Shown here: positions 17,413 through 25,214 of the stretch, piece after piece
Layout: each line of letters begins with the position of its first letter
Numbering within the stretch: position 1 is the first letter of the stretch
DNA from: CAZEGV01 sp964511645
GTDB taxonomy: Bacteria; Bacteroidota; Bacteroidia; Cytophagales; JAAEPT01
Reading direction: 5' to 3'
NCBI GenBank assembly: GCA_964511645.1
Contig: CAZEGV010000033.1
Coordinates: forward strand, 1-30,050
Length of the DNA stretch: 30,050 bases
The notes under the pieces: model-generated
What the model saw: the letters and a program-made list of their open reading frames with translations, nothing else
What the model was told of the DNA's origin: nothing
Database searches by the model: none
Made by a program: the position numbers and the translations under genes

Positions 17413-17970
17413 TTAAAAATGAAAATTAATTAATACTTGTCCTATATTTCCTAAATGATACTCTTCCCAAGTATTTACCTTATTAGTAAAACTTTCAGGA
17501 TCCTCATCTCTTATGCGGATAAATTCAAAACTTGGCTCTGTAGCAAAGGAAACATTAGGAGAGATTTTAAACATAACCCCTAAAAAAGGGGCTATCCCCA
17601 TTGTTTTTTTATTCCTTTTATCATTATTAAGCAATACATATTTATACAAACCATCTGTTCCCCAATAAAAAAACCATTTATTTGATTGCTTAAAAAACCT
17701 ACTGTACCCAATCCTAAATGAGAAATCAAGTTTACCTTCATCACCACTCACTTGGTCATAAGACCCACCTAAACGAATATTACTTTTTCTGTTTATACTG
17801 AACTGATATTGCAAATCATATTGCCCAGAAGATGACTTAGATAGTAATATAATTTTAGAAACGTTAATACCTATCCGATGTCTTAGTAAGGGGGCAATTG
17901 TATCTTGCCCCCTTACACTTATCACACTAAAAAACAAACTTATACTGAAAAAAAAAGACTTAGACATCAT
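17413..17970 (-). CDS. small outer-membrane beta-barrel candidate, unknown function
   Basis: 185 residues with a signal peptide (MSKSFFFSISLFFSVISVRG, cleavage likely before QDT). The mature part alternates polar and hydrophobic residues in strand-like stretches such as HRIGINVSKIILL, YDLQYQFSI, SNIRLGGSYDQV and LDFSFRIGYSRFF, and ends in an aromatic residue (LINFHF). That pattern is typical of an eight-stranded outer-membrane barrel in Bacteroidota. I do not recognise a named family. Its start overlaps the stop of the lipoprotein gene as TAATG, so the two are translationally coupled and may work as a pair at the cell surface. If the upstream gene is switched by its T tract, coupling could affect expression of this one too. 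No terminator with a U run is obvious before the repeat that follows. Confidence 0.62.
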   Translation of the reverse strand: MMSKSFFFSISLFFSVISVRGQDTIAPLLRHRIGINVSKIILLSKSSSGQYDLQYQFSINRKSNIRLGGSYDQVSGDEGKLDFSFRIGYSRFFKQSNKWFFYWGTDGLYKYVLLNNDKRNKKTMGIAPFLGVMFKISPNVSFATEPSFEFIRIRDEDPESFTNKVNTWEEYHLGNIGQVLINFHF

Positions 17971-19053
17971 TAATCTAAATCTCCCAATAGGTCAAATAAA
18001 GCTAGCTCTAAATCATCTAAAAATTGAGTAGCATAAGCTTCATCTATTTCTTCTTCTGACGCATCTTTATAAACTAAATAAGGGATAAAATCTCCTTCAC
18101 TATCTTCTTTCAACTCTACATCGGCTATTTTTTGTCCCGATTTTAATACATCTATATCAAGTAATGAATTAACTTGAGAAGCCGAAGGGTCATCAATTGC
18201 TGACAATGTATTAACATCAATGTTACTTGTCACTTTAAGGTTATTAAATGACAGAGACATTTTAACATTATCTATATCTGTATCTTCCAATGTGCTATAA
18301 TCATCATGTAACAATTCAAATTCAGTGTTAAAAGTAATGTTACATCCACTTTTTGATAAAGTAATATCAGCATCAAATTCTTTCCCTTGCAATGATCTAC
18401 CAGAGATATCAATAGTAAGAGGAGACAAGAAAATTTGAGCATCTACCGCTATTGGCAAACTAAAATCACCACTTTCAACCCATGTAATACTATTTAATTT
18501 AAAGCTAGCGAGCTTTTGACCATTCTTTGTAAGTACTAAATTAACACGAATAGGCACTCCTATATCATCTCCCTCAAAATTTGTTAATTTATCAGAATAC
18601 TCGGTAAGGCTTAGCTTCAAATCGTTAGTTCCATTTTCTTGAGAAGGAAAATTAAACACAACATAACCATTACTACTATTAGTTTTTGTCCATTTTTTAG
18701 ATACTGAACTATATGTATATATACCTTTGTACGTCGGTAAACTAAATCTATTTTGAGTTTCAATATCATCTACATCAATAATTCCTTCTAAGCTATCTAC
18801 CATCTCTTGTACCCACTCTCCATCTCCTTCTCCCTGAGAGATATCAAACATTGTTTGAACAGTCGATACTAAATCACCATTTTTAATATCTTTAATACAG
18901 TTAATCAAATCTGAAGAATATTTCTCTAGACTCTCTTTATCTTGTGCTACTGTAGTAACATTAGGTGCTGTATCATCCTCTTTAGGATCTTCTGGTTTAT
19001 CACAAAAAAAAAGCAATCAGCGACAATAATAAAATTGAAATATAATTTTTCAT
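17970..19053 (-). CDS. surface lipoprotein candidate of unknown function, signal peptide out of frame across a T9 tract
   Basis: The body of the protein is an open frame of about 346 residues: acidic, with one N-terminal Cys followed by DKPEDPKEDD, and many strand-like segments (LKLSLTEYSDKL, VNLVLTKNGQKLASF, MSLSFNNLKVTS). The only in-frame start is a TTG (19014-19016), which would give a bare MLFFC. A proper start, ATG at 19051-19053, lies in the next frame and encodes MKNYISILLLSLIAFF, then runs into TGA. Removing one T from the run of nine (plus-strand A run 19004-19012) joins both frames to give MKNYISILLLSLIAFFC-DKPE, a good lipoprotein signal with Cys17 lipidated. Acidic residues after Cys fit the surface-export signal of Bacteroidota lipoproteins. 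So this is a phase-variable gene, a recent frameshift or a sequencing error. No family recognised. The barrel gene follows by TAATG. Confidence 0.6.
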
Positions 19054-19075
19054 AATAAGTTTTTATTTAACATCC

Positions 19076-19107
19076 CAAATATAACTGAACTCAAGTCACA
19101 GATACAA
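19076..19107 (-). promoter_or_regulatory. promoter of the lipoprotein gene
   Basis: A perfect Bacteroidota -7 box TATATTTG (minus strand, 19076-19083) lies 22 bp upstream of the ATG at 19051-19053. A TTG (19105-19107) 21 bp further upstream is a plausible -33 element. That the promoter serves the out-of-frame ATG supports 19053 as the true start. Confidence 0.6.
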
Positions 19108-19116
19108 CCTTTTTGG

Positions 19117-19572
19117 TTAAATAATAATTACTCCCCTCCCTGCTACCACACAATTCCAATCATCATAATCAAAAACAATTTTAACAATACTTGCCGTAGG
19201 CATCTCTATCATTTGACCCGTAAAATAATGTACAAACTGAGATAAGCCTGGGTTGTGAGCAATCACACAAGCAGTATCAACAGAGGGAGGTATAGCATTC
19301 ACCATTTCTAGCAAGGTAGATACACCTGCTAAGTACAGTTCTGGCAAAACTTTAATGGGTATGTTTTGATCAAAACAAGCCTGCGTCATTAAAGTACGCT
19401 TAGCAGTACTCACCAGTATATAATTCAATTTTTCTTCTCTTGTGAATATCTTTTTAATATTTTTTTTAGCCTCTATTATTCCTTCTATTGATAGCTTTCT
19501 ATCAATATCTTTTTTCCCTCTCTCGGTGGGCAAAGCATCAGCGTGACGCATCAAAAACAAGGTTTTTATCAT
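19117..19572 (-). CDS. SixA-type phosphohistidine phosphatase (histidine phosphatase superfamily)
   Basis: 151 residues, normal for SixA. The nucleophile His is in FLMRHADA near residue 10, and the second His is in IAHNPGLSQF near residue 103; DRKLSIEGIIEAKK and STAKRTLMTQ between them carry the usual phosphate-pocket Arg residues. Family members in E. coli dephosphorylate phosphohistidine carrier proteins, but in Bacteroidota the substrate is not established. No signal peptide, so it is cytoplasmic. It is divergent from topA, with 135 bp between the two starts, and is followed by the lipoprotein gene, which has its own promoter. Confidence 0.88.
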   Translation of the reverse strand: MIKTLFLMRHADALPTERGKKDIDRKLSIEGIIEAKKNIKKIFTREEKLNYILVSTAKRTLMTQACFDQNIPIKVLPELYLAGVSTLLEMVNAIPPSVDTACVIAHNPGLSQFVHYFTGQMIEMPTASIVKIVFDYDDWNCVVAGRGVIII

Positions 19573-19707
19573 TTTACACTCCTATTAATATATACCTTCC
19601 CAAAATGGGGTTTTTAAAGGATAGTTTCAAGGTTTTAGGAGATGAAGATTGTATTTTTTCATTTTTTATTGTCATATTGCCCGCTCAACGGTCTAATTTA
19701 TACAACT

Positions 19708-22218
19708 ATGGCAAAAAATCTAGTAATTGTAGAGTCACCCGCAAAAGCGAAAACTATCGAAGGGTATTTAGGTAAGGATTTTAAGGTTTTATCTAGTTAT
19801 GGTCATGTAAGAGACTTGCCAAAAGGTGGTGTAAATATAGATGTAGAAAACAACTTCAAACCTACCTACAAAGTGTCTTCGGACAAAAAAGAAGTGGTAG
19901 CTACGCTCAAAAGAGAAACTGGAAAAGCAGAAACAGTATGGTTAGCGACGGATGATGACCGTGAAGGAGAAGCTATTTCGTGGCATTTATACGAAGCACT
20001 AAAGCTAACGCCTAGTAATACAAAACGTATTGTTTTTAGAGAAATCACAAAAACAGCCATTACAAACGCCATTACAACTCCTCGTGAGATTGATATAGAC
20101 CTTGTAAACGCACAACAAGCCCGTAGAATATTAGACCGATTGGTGGGGTATGAACTTTCTCCAGTATTGTGGAAAAAAATAAAACCAGGGCTTTCTGCTG
20201 GTAGAGTACAATCCGTAGCCGTGAGGTTAATCGTAGACAGAGAACGTGAGGTCAGCAGTTTTGACAGAATATCTCATTATAAAGTATCTGCTTTATTTAA
20301 TGTAGAAGGCAAGGAATTAAAAGCGGAGTTACCCGATAAATTTAATACACAAGAAGAGGCAAAACAATTTGTTGACGACTGTGTAAATGCTATTTTTTCA
20401 ATCATAGATTTACAAAAAAAACCTGCTCAACGTAAACCAGCAGCCCCTTTTACTACCTCTACCTTACAACAAGAAGCTGGTCGTAAACTAGGGTTTTCGG
20501 TAGCTCAAACAATGACTTTAGCTCAGCGATTGTACGAATCTGGTAAGATTACTTATATGAGAACGGACTCTGTAAATTTATCAGAGACAGCTTTAAATGC
20601 CGCTCAGCATGAAATAGAAGCTCAGTACGGTAATGATTACTCCCAAAGAAGAAAATACAACACCAAAGACGCCAATGCACAAGAAGCTCACGAAGCCATA
20701 AGACCTACAGATTTCACAAAACATACCGTACAAGGTGAGTATAATGAAATCAGATTATACGACTTAATCTGGAAAAGAGCCATTGCCTCTCAAATGAGCA
20801 ATGCTAAACTAGAAAAAACAGAAGCTATTATTGGTGTCTCTACACGAAAAGAAGATCTTAAAGCCCGTGGTGAGGTAATTACTTTTGAAGGATTCTTAAA
20901 AGTGTATTTAGAATCTAAAGACGACGATGAAGACGAAGACACAAAAGGGATGTTACCACCACTATCGGTTAGTCAAAATCTTGATTTGAAAGTACTAAAT
21001 GCAACTGAGAAATTCACTAAACCTTCTGCGAGATACTCAGAAGCTAGTTTGGTGAAAAAATTAGAAGATTTAGGTATCGGTCGTCCTTCTACTTACGCCC
21101 CTACTATCTCTACGGTACAAAAAAGAGGTTATGTAGTGAAAGAAACAAGAGATGGAAAACAACGTAAATTCAATCAAATTTCTTTGCAAAACGGAACAGT
21201 AAAAGAGATACAAAACATTGAAAATTACGGTGCAGAAAAAAACAAACTTTTCCCTACTGATATTGCGATGATTGTCAATGATTTTTTGGTTGACAACTTC
21301 CCTAATGTTACCAATTTTTCGTTTACGGCAAACATCGAAAAAGAATTTGATACTATTGCCGAAGGAAAGCTTGAGTGGGAAAAAATGCTAGAAAACTTCT
21401 ATCAACCTTTTCATGATAAAGTAGAAAAATCAGAAGCAATTGACCGTTCTAGCATCAATACAGAGCGAATATTAGGTAAAGACCCAGAAACAGGCAGAAC
21501 ATTATTAGTGCGATTAGCTAAGTTTGGTCCTGTGGCACAAATAGGCACAGGAGAAGAACTAGCGGAAGACGAAAAACCTAAATATGCCAATATCCCCAAA
21601 GACAAAATGATGGGAGATATTACTTTTGAAGAAGCAATAGAACTCTTCAAACTTCCTAGAACTTTAGGTGTATTTGAAGACCATGAAATTATTACCAATA
21701 TCGGTAGATTTGGTCCTTACGTAAAATTTGATACATCATTCATCTCTTTACCTAAAGATGAAGATCCTATGACGGTCACTTTAGAAAAAGCAATAGAACT
21801 AATCAAAGCCAAACAAGTTGCGGATGCTCCAGTAGCCCATTATGAAGAGTTACCAGTACAAAAAGGTGTTGGGCGTTTTGGTCCTTTCATCAAATGGAAT
21901 GGTATATTTATCAATGTCAATAAAAAATATGACTTTGATAATCTTAGTAATGCTGATATTGTACAGCTCATAGAAGATAAAAAACAGAAAGAGATTGACA
22001 AGGTTATCCATAACTGGGATGAAGAAGGAATTAGAGTAGAAAAAGCCCGTTGGGGAAGACATAATATTCTAAAAGGAAAGATAAAAATAGAACTTGCAAA
22101 AACAGTTGATGCTAAAGCTCTTACGCTAGACGAGGTAAAAGCTATGATTGAGAAAAAAACACCAAAAAAGAAAAAACCAGTTGCCAAAAAGAAGAAAGTA
22201 ACAGCAAAGAAAAAATAA
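19708..22218 (+). CDS. topA: DNA topoisomerase I
   Basis: 836 residues from the ATG at 19708 (MAKNLVIVESPAKAKTIEGY); an upstream in-frame ATG at 19642 would add 22 residues unlike the family and is rejected. A TOPRIM domain (about 1-120) has ESPAKAKT and ATDDDREGEAISWHL, whose acidic residues near 81-87 bind magnesium. The cleavage/strand-passage core has the catalytic Tyr283 in ITYMRTDSVNLS and a C-terminal core motif YSEASLVKKLEDLGIGRPSTY. The last 250 residues hold topoisomerase C-terminal repeats (ILGKDPETGRTLLVRLAKFG, NIGRFGPYVKF, GVGRFGPFIKW) instead of Cys4 zinc fingers, and end in a Lys-rich tail (about 22 residues) likely to contact DNA. It relaxes negative supercoils. The only intact gene on the plus strand here. 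Confidence 0.97.
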   Translation: MAKNLVIVESPAKAKTIEGYLGKDFKVLSSYGHVRDLPKGGVNIDVENNFKPTYKVSSDKKEVVATLKRETGKAETVWLATDDDREGEAISWHLYEALKLTPSNTKRIVFREITKTAITNAITTPREIDIDLVNAQQARRILDRLVGYELSPVLWKKIKPGLSAGRVQSVAVRLIVDREREVSSFDRISHYKVSALFNVEGKELKAELPDKFNTQEEAKQFVDDCVNAIFSIIDLQKKPAQRKPAAPFTTSTLQQEAGRKLGFSVAQTMTLAQRLYESGKITYMRTDSVNLSETALNAAQHEIEAQYGNDYSQRRKYNTKDANAQEAHEAIRPTDFTKHTVQGEYNEIRLYDLIWKRAIASQMSNAKLEKTEAIIGVSTRKEDLKARGEVITFEGFLKVYLESKDDDEDEDTKGMLPPLSVSQNLDLKVLNATEKFTKPSARYSEASLVKKLEDLGIGRPSTYAPTISTVQKRGYVVKETRDGKQRKFNQISLQNGTVKEIQNIENYGAEKNKLFPTDIAMIVNDFLVDNFPNVTNFSFTANIEKEFDTIAEGKLEWEKMLENFYQPFHDKVEKSEAIDRSSINTERILGKDPETGRTLLVRLAKFGPVAQIGTGEELAEDEKPKYANIPKDKMMGDITFEEAIELFKLPRTLGVFEDHEIITNIGRFGPYVKFDTSFISLPKDEDPMTVTLEKAIELIKAKQVADAPVAHYEELPVQKGVGRFGPFIKWNGIFINVNKKYDFDNLSNADIVQLIEDKKQKEIDKVIHNWDEEGIRVEKARWGRHNILKGKIKIELAKTVDAKALTLDEVKAMIEKKTPKKKKPVAKKKKVTAKKK

Positions 22219-22327
22219 ATCTTTAACACATTTTATTTATATCATATTCATTTTGAGATGCCGTATTGCTAAATTTCATTACTTCTTACTCTATTAAGAA
22301 TTACGATAAGTAACATTACAACTTCAG

Positions 22328-22357
22328 GATTAAAATGGTATTACCAACATTTTAATC
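22328..22357. repeat. perfect inverted repeat between convergent genes
   Basis: Ten-bp arms GATTAAAATG (22328-22337) and CATTTTAATC (22348-22357) with a 10-nt loop that itself holds GGTA/TACC. It lies between the 3' ends of topA and the small membrane protein gene. It may help end transcription in both directions, but there is no strong U run on either side and the stem is AT-rich. Confidence 0.45.
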
Positions 22358-22376
22358 GGTGAAATGTTCAATTTAT

Positions 22377-22679
22377 TTAAACTGATTTTTTCAATTTATC
22401 ATTTATTTTTTTTACTAAAAATAAAGCTAATCCACCTCCTGCAAAAGAAATTAATAAATTGAGTACAAGCATTGCCAAATTTACTTCTCCTGCTTGTGCT
22501 ACCAAATTGGGTGAAAAACCCAAACGACCAAATGATTTTATCAAAAAAACACTTCCAAAAACTCCTGCTATAGAATTGCCAACAAGGTCGTAATTGTGTT
22601 TTTTAGCGAAAAACCCCATAAGGTTTGCCCCTATAATACCAATTAATATGCTCAATAAAGAAATTAAAGTTGCTGTCAT
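22377..22679 (-). CDS. 100-residue membrane protein in the cytochrome bd operon
   Basis: A small, strongly hydrophobic protein with about three membrane segments (residues about 3-24, 34-52 and 66-91), Gly-rich helices (GNSIAGVFGSVFLIKS, FAGGGLALFLV) and a basic C-terminus (KKINDKLKKSV). The GNSIAGVFGS segment is faintly like the GlsB/YeaQ/YmgE transglycosylase-associated group, but I would not assign it. It starts 5 bp after the cydB stop, so it is very likely co-expressed with the oxidase. E. coli has small CydX/CydH subunits in this enzyme, but those are about 30 residues with one helix, so this is not a simple homologue. It could be an accessory subunit, an assembly factor or unrelated. 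Confidence 0.72.
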   Translation of the reverse strand: MTATLISLLSILIGIIGANLMGFFAKKHNYDLVGNSIAGVFGSVFLIKSFGRLGFSPNLVAQAGEVNLAMLVLNLLISFAGGGLALFLVKKINDKLKKSV

Positions 22680-22684
22680 GTGTT

Positions 22685-23758
22685 CTAATGTCCGTAATCC
22701 ATTTTGTCAATTTTCCCTCCCATCAACCTTTTTTGAATAATCATATATACAAATAAGAGAATAAAACCGACAACACCCCAATTCAAGGCAGTAGATAAAC
22801 CATATTCGCTTGCCGAAGTATTGTAAATAGTCAATGATGGATTTATCTTATTAGTTGATGGTAATATCACAGGAAATATCGCAGCCAAAGATGATGTTAT
22901 TCCTCCCAAAATTAAAAGTGTAGAAAACACAAATCCATAAACTTCTTTTTTGAATTTTTTAATAAAAAACAAGCCTATTAATCCTGTAAAATAAAGTAAA
23001 GGGAAAATAATTAAATAGGGTCTTTCAAGGAAATTGGTCAATGATTTGGGGTTGATAAATTGCCAAACTATCAAGGAAAATGCAACCAATACCGCCAACA
23101 CAATATTCAATTTAAAAACGACCGATTTTAATTGTAAATTAATAGATGAATTGGTTTTCAGAACAATCCAGTTGGCTCCATGAATTGCCAAAGTAATCAC
23201 TGTAATAATCCCTATAATTAGAGTAAACCAATCAATAACTCCTGGCGTTTCGCTCAGTGGACTAAAACTACTGTCCCACAATGGTAAGAAAAAATAATGT
23301 GCCTCGTACGCTGAAATACCATTTTCTACTCCTCCCAAATTCACTCCTCTTACCACATTTCCTAAGGCAATACCAAAAAACAATGCCAACAACAAGCTTG
23401 ATACACCAAAGGCTTTGTCCCAAATATCTCTCCACATTTGAAATGAAAATTGCCCTCTAAATTCTAGCCCTATTGCTCGAAAAACAATCAACCACAAAAC
23501 CATAATCAAAGGCAAATAAAAACCACTAAATACCGATGCATAAAATGTAGGAAAAGCCATAAACAGCATTCCTCCTCCTGCAACCAACCAAACTTCATTA
23601 GAATCCCAAAATAGCCCTGCCGCTTTGTTGATTACTTCTTTGTCTTTCTCTGTTTTTGCGAAAAACAAATGAATAATTCCCGTACCAAAATCATAGCCGT
23701 CTAAAACAAAAAACGTAGCGAATACTATTGCAATTACGATATACCAAAATAATTCCAT
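22685..23758 (-). CDS. cydB: cytochrome bd-type quinol oxidase subunit II
   Basis: 357 residues with about nine membrane helices. The N-terminus MELFWYIVIAIVFATFFVLDGYDFGTGII is diagnostic of CydB, including the conserved LDGYDFG. WDSNEVWLVAGGGMLFMAFP and FRAIGLEFR follow as expected. It forms the heterodimeric oxidase with CydA in the inner membrane, reducing oxygen to water with electrons from (mena)quinol; CydB itself carries no haem in the classical enzyme. It lies 2 bp downstream of cydA and 5 bp upstream of the small membrane protein, so all three share a transcript. Confidence 0.95.
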   Translation of the reverse strand: MELFWYIVIAIVFATFFVLDGYDFGTGIIHLFFAKTEKDKEVINKAAGLFWDSNEVWLVAGGGMLFMAFPTFYASVFSGFYLPLIMVLWLIVFRAIGLEFRGQFSFQMWRDIWDKAFGVSSLLLALFFGIALGNVVRGVNLGGVENGISAYEAHYFFLPLWDSSFSPLSETPGVIDWFTLIIGIITVITLAIHGANWIVLKTNSSINLQLKSVVFKLNIVLAVLVAFSLIVWQFINPKSLTNFLERPYLIIFPLLYFTGLIGLFFIKKFKKEVYGFVFSTLLILGGITSSLAAIFPVILPSTNKINPSLTIYNTSASEYGLSTALNWGVVGFILLFVYMIIQKRLMGGKIDKMDYGH

Positions 23759-23760
23759 AA

Positions 23761-25095
23761 TTAATGTATTTGAGGTTTTGGACCTTTATAAATTGTTTTG
23801 CCAACCAAGACCATAAACAACAAGCCCAGCAAGAAATACAACCCAATAAAACCTAATAAAGTAAATAATGTGTTGCCTGAAGAAACCGTCGGCGAAATGC
23901 CATCAACCGTTTTGAGTAAACCATAAACCAACCATGGCTGTCTTCCTAGCTCGGCAACATACCAACCTGTAAGATTTGCCAAATAAGGAAAGGGTACTAA
24001 AAACATAATCGTCCAAAGCAAAGGGCGTAAGGTGAATAATTTCTTTTTCCATAATAAGAAAATCGCTAAACTCATTACGCTGATAAATATCGTCCCCAAA
24101 CCTACCATGATATGGTAAGCATAGTACAAACCAGGGATATTGGTCGGTAAATCTTCCTTTTTGAAAGTTTCCATTCCAGGAATTTGCTCACTCCAGTTTT
24201 GGTAGGTCAAAAAACTCAATACATTAGGTACAGCTATTTTGTTATCTATCTTTTTCTCTAACATATTTGGTTGCCCAATCAAAACGATTTCGGCTCCATC
24301 TGTTTCTGTTTCAAAAATCCCTTCCATCGCAGCGAATGATGCTGGTTGGTATTTTGAGACATTTTTAGCATTCCAATCTCCCGTCGGGAAAATGATTAGC
24401 ATACTAGAAATAGTTCCAAAGATTACTCCTGTTTTCAAGAACAATTTTCCATAAGCAACATTGTTTTTATTCCTCAAAATATAAAAAGCACCGATACCTG
24501 CCACCACAAACGATGAAGTTACCAAAGAAGCAACTTGATTGTGCAAAAAAGCAGGCAACAACCACGGGTTATTAAATAATGCTGAAAAATTTTCGAGTAC
24601 ATACCTTCCATTATCTACTATTTCATAGCCTACTGGGTGTTGCATCCATGCGTTGGTGGCTAAAATAAAATACCCACTTGCCCAAGAACCCAAAAAGACC
24701 AAAAACCCTGTCAATAAATGAAGTTTTTGTCCCATTAGTTTTTCTCCGAAAATAAACAATGCCAAAAAAGACGATTCTAAAAAGAACGAAAACATTCCTT
24801 CCATGGCTAATGTTTGTCCGATAATTCCTCCTGTTAGTTCTGAAAACTTAGCCCAGTTTGTGCCAAATTGAAATTCCATAGGAATACCCGTAACTACTCC
24901 CATGGTAAAATTGATGGCAAATATTTTCATGAAAAATTTGGCTGCATCATTGTACTCTTCTAATTGATTTCTTAGGTACCGCCATTTGAAATAAACAATT
25001 ATCAAAGACAAGCCCATCGTCAATTGAGGAAATATATAGTGAAAGGTGATAGTAAATGCAAATTGCAATCTATCATATAAAATCATGTCTTCCAT
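23761..25095 (-). CDS. cydA: cytochrome bd-type quinol oxidase subunit I
   Basis: 444 residues, the short-Q-loop form (E. coli CydA is 522). RLQFAFTITFHYIFPQLTMG holds the N-terminal His haem ligand (near residue 19). PAFLHNQVASLVTSS holds a second His (near 185), and YHIMVGLG a Met (near 329) that should be the second ligand of haem b558. SKYQPASFAAMEG marks the start of the quinol-binding Q-loop, and GWYVAELGRQPW is the hallmark GRQPW motif. The enzyme gives high oxygen affinity and resistance to NO and H2O2 in family members. Expression is probably controlled by the palindrome at 25150-25163. Start is the ATG at 25093-25095; an ATG three codons later is an alternative. Confidence 0.96.
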   Translation of the reverse strand: MEDMILYDRLQFAFTITFHYIFPQLTMGLSLIIVYFKWRYLRNQLEEYNDAAKFFMKIFAINFTMGVVTGIPMEFQFGTNWAKFSELTGGIIGQTLAMEGMFSFFLESSFLALFIFGEKLMGQKLHLLTGFLVFLGSWASGYFILATNAWMQHPVGYEIVDNGRYVLENFSALFNNPWLLPAFLHNQVASLVTSSFVVAGIGAFYILRNKNNVAYGKLFLKTGVIFGTISSMLIIFPTGDWNAKNVSKYQPASFAAMEGIFETETDGAEIVLIGQPNMLEKKIDNKIAVPNVLSFLTYQNWSEQIPGMETFKKEDLPTNIPGLYYAYHIMVGLGTIFISVMSLAIFLLWKKKLFTLRPLLWTIMFLVPFPYLANLTGWYVAELGRQPWLVYGLLKTVDGISPTVSSGNTLFTLLGFIGLYFLLGLLFMVLVGKTIYKGPKPQIH

Positions 25096-25118
25096 ACAAT
25101 CTTTTTTTGTAACTAAAA

Positions 25119-25126
25119 CAAAGGTA
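25119..25126 (-). promoter_or_regulatory. cydA promoter -7 box
   Basis: TACCTTTG on the minus strand, an exact match to the Bacteroidota TAnnTTTG element, 23 bp upstream of the cydA ATG. There is no good TTTG at the -33 position, which fits an activator-dependent promoter. Confidence 0.6.
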
Positions 25127-25149
25127 TTAAAAAAACCTTCTCCTTATTC

Positions 25150-25163
25150 GTGACGAAAGTCAC
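25150..25163. promoter_or_regulatory. Crp/Fnr-family operator upstream of cydAB
   Basis: GTGACGAAAGTCAC is a perfect 5+5 palindrome with a 4-bp centre, equivalent to the Crp/Fnr half-sites GTGA-N6-TCAC. Its centre is about 34 bp upstream of the centre of the -7 box, which puts it near -42 from the probable transcription start, the standard class II activator position. The regulator is not in the window. Confidence 0.62.
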
Positions 25164-25214
25164 TAAATTACTTCTTTATGTTAAAGAAATCTAATTATAG
25201 ATATAAAACATCTA

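Noticed and set aside
19642..19707. N-terminal extension of topA from an upstream ATG
   Set aside because: The extra 22 residues are unlike the family, while MAKNLVIVESPAKAKT at 19708 is the standard start.
21411..22229. Minus-strand open frames at the 3' end of topA
   Set aside because: Shadows of the topA frame, caused by its Lys-rich, A-rich tail.
25184..25214. Hairpin ATAGAT...ATCTAT after the CDF gene as a terminator
   Set aside because: A six-bp AT-only stem without a U run is too weak to call.
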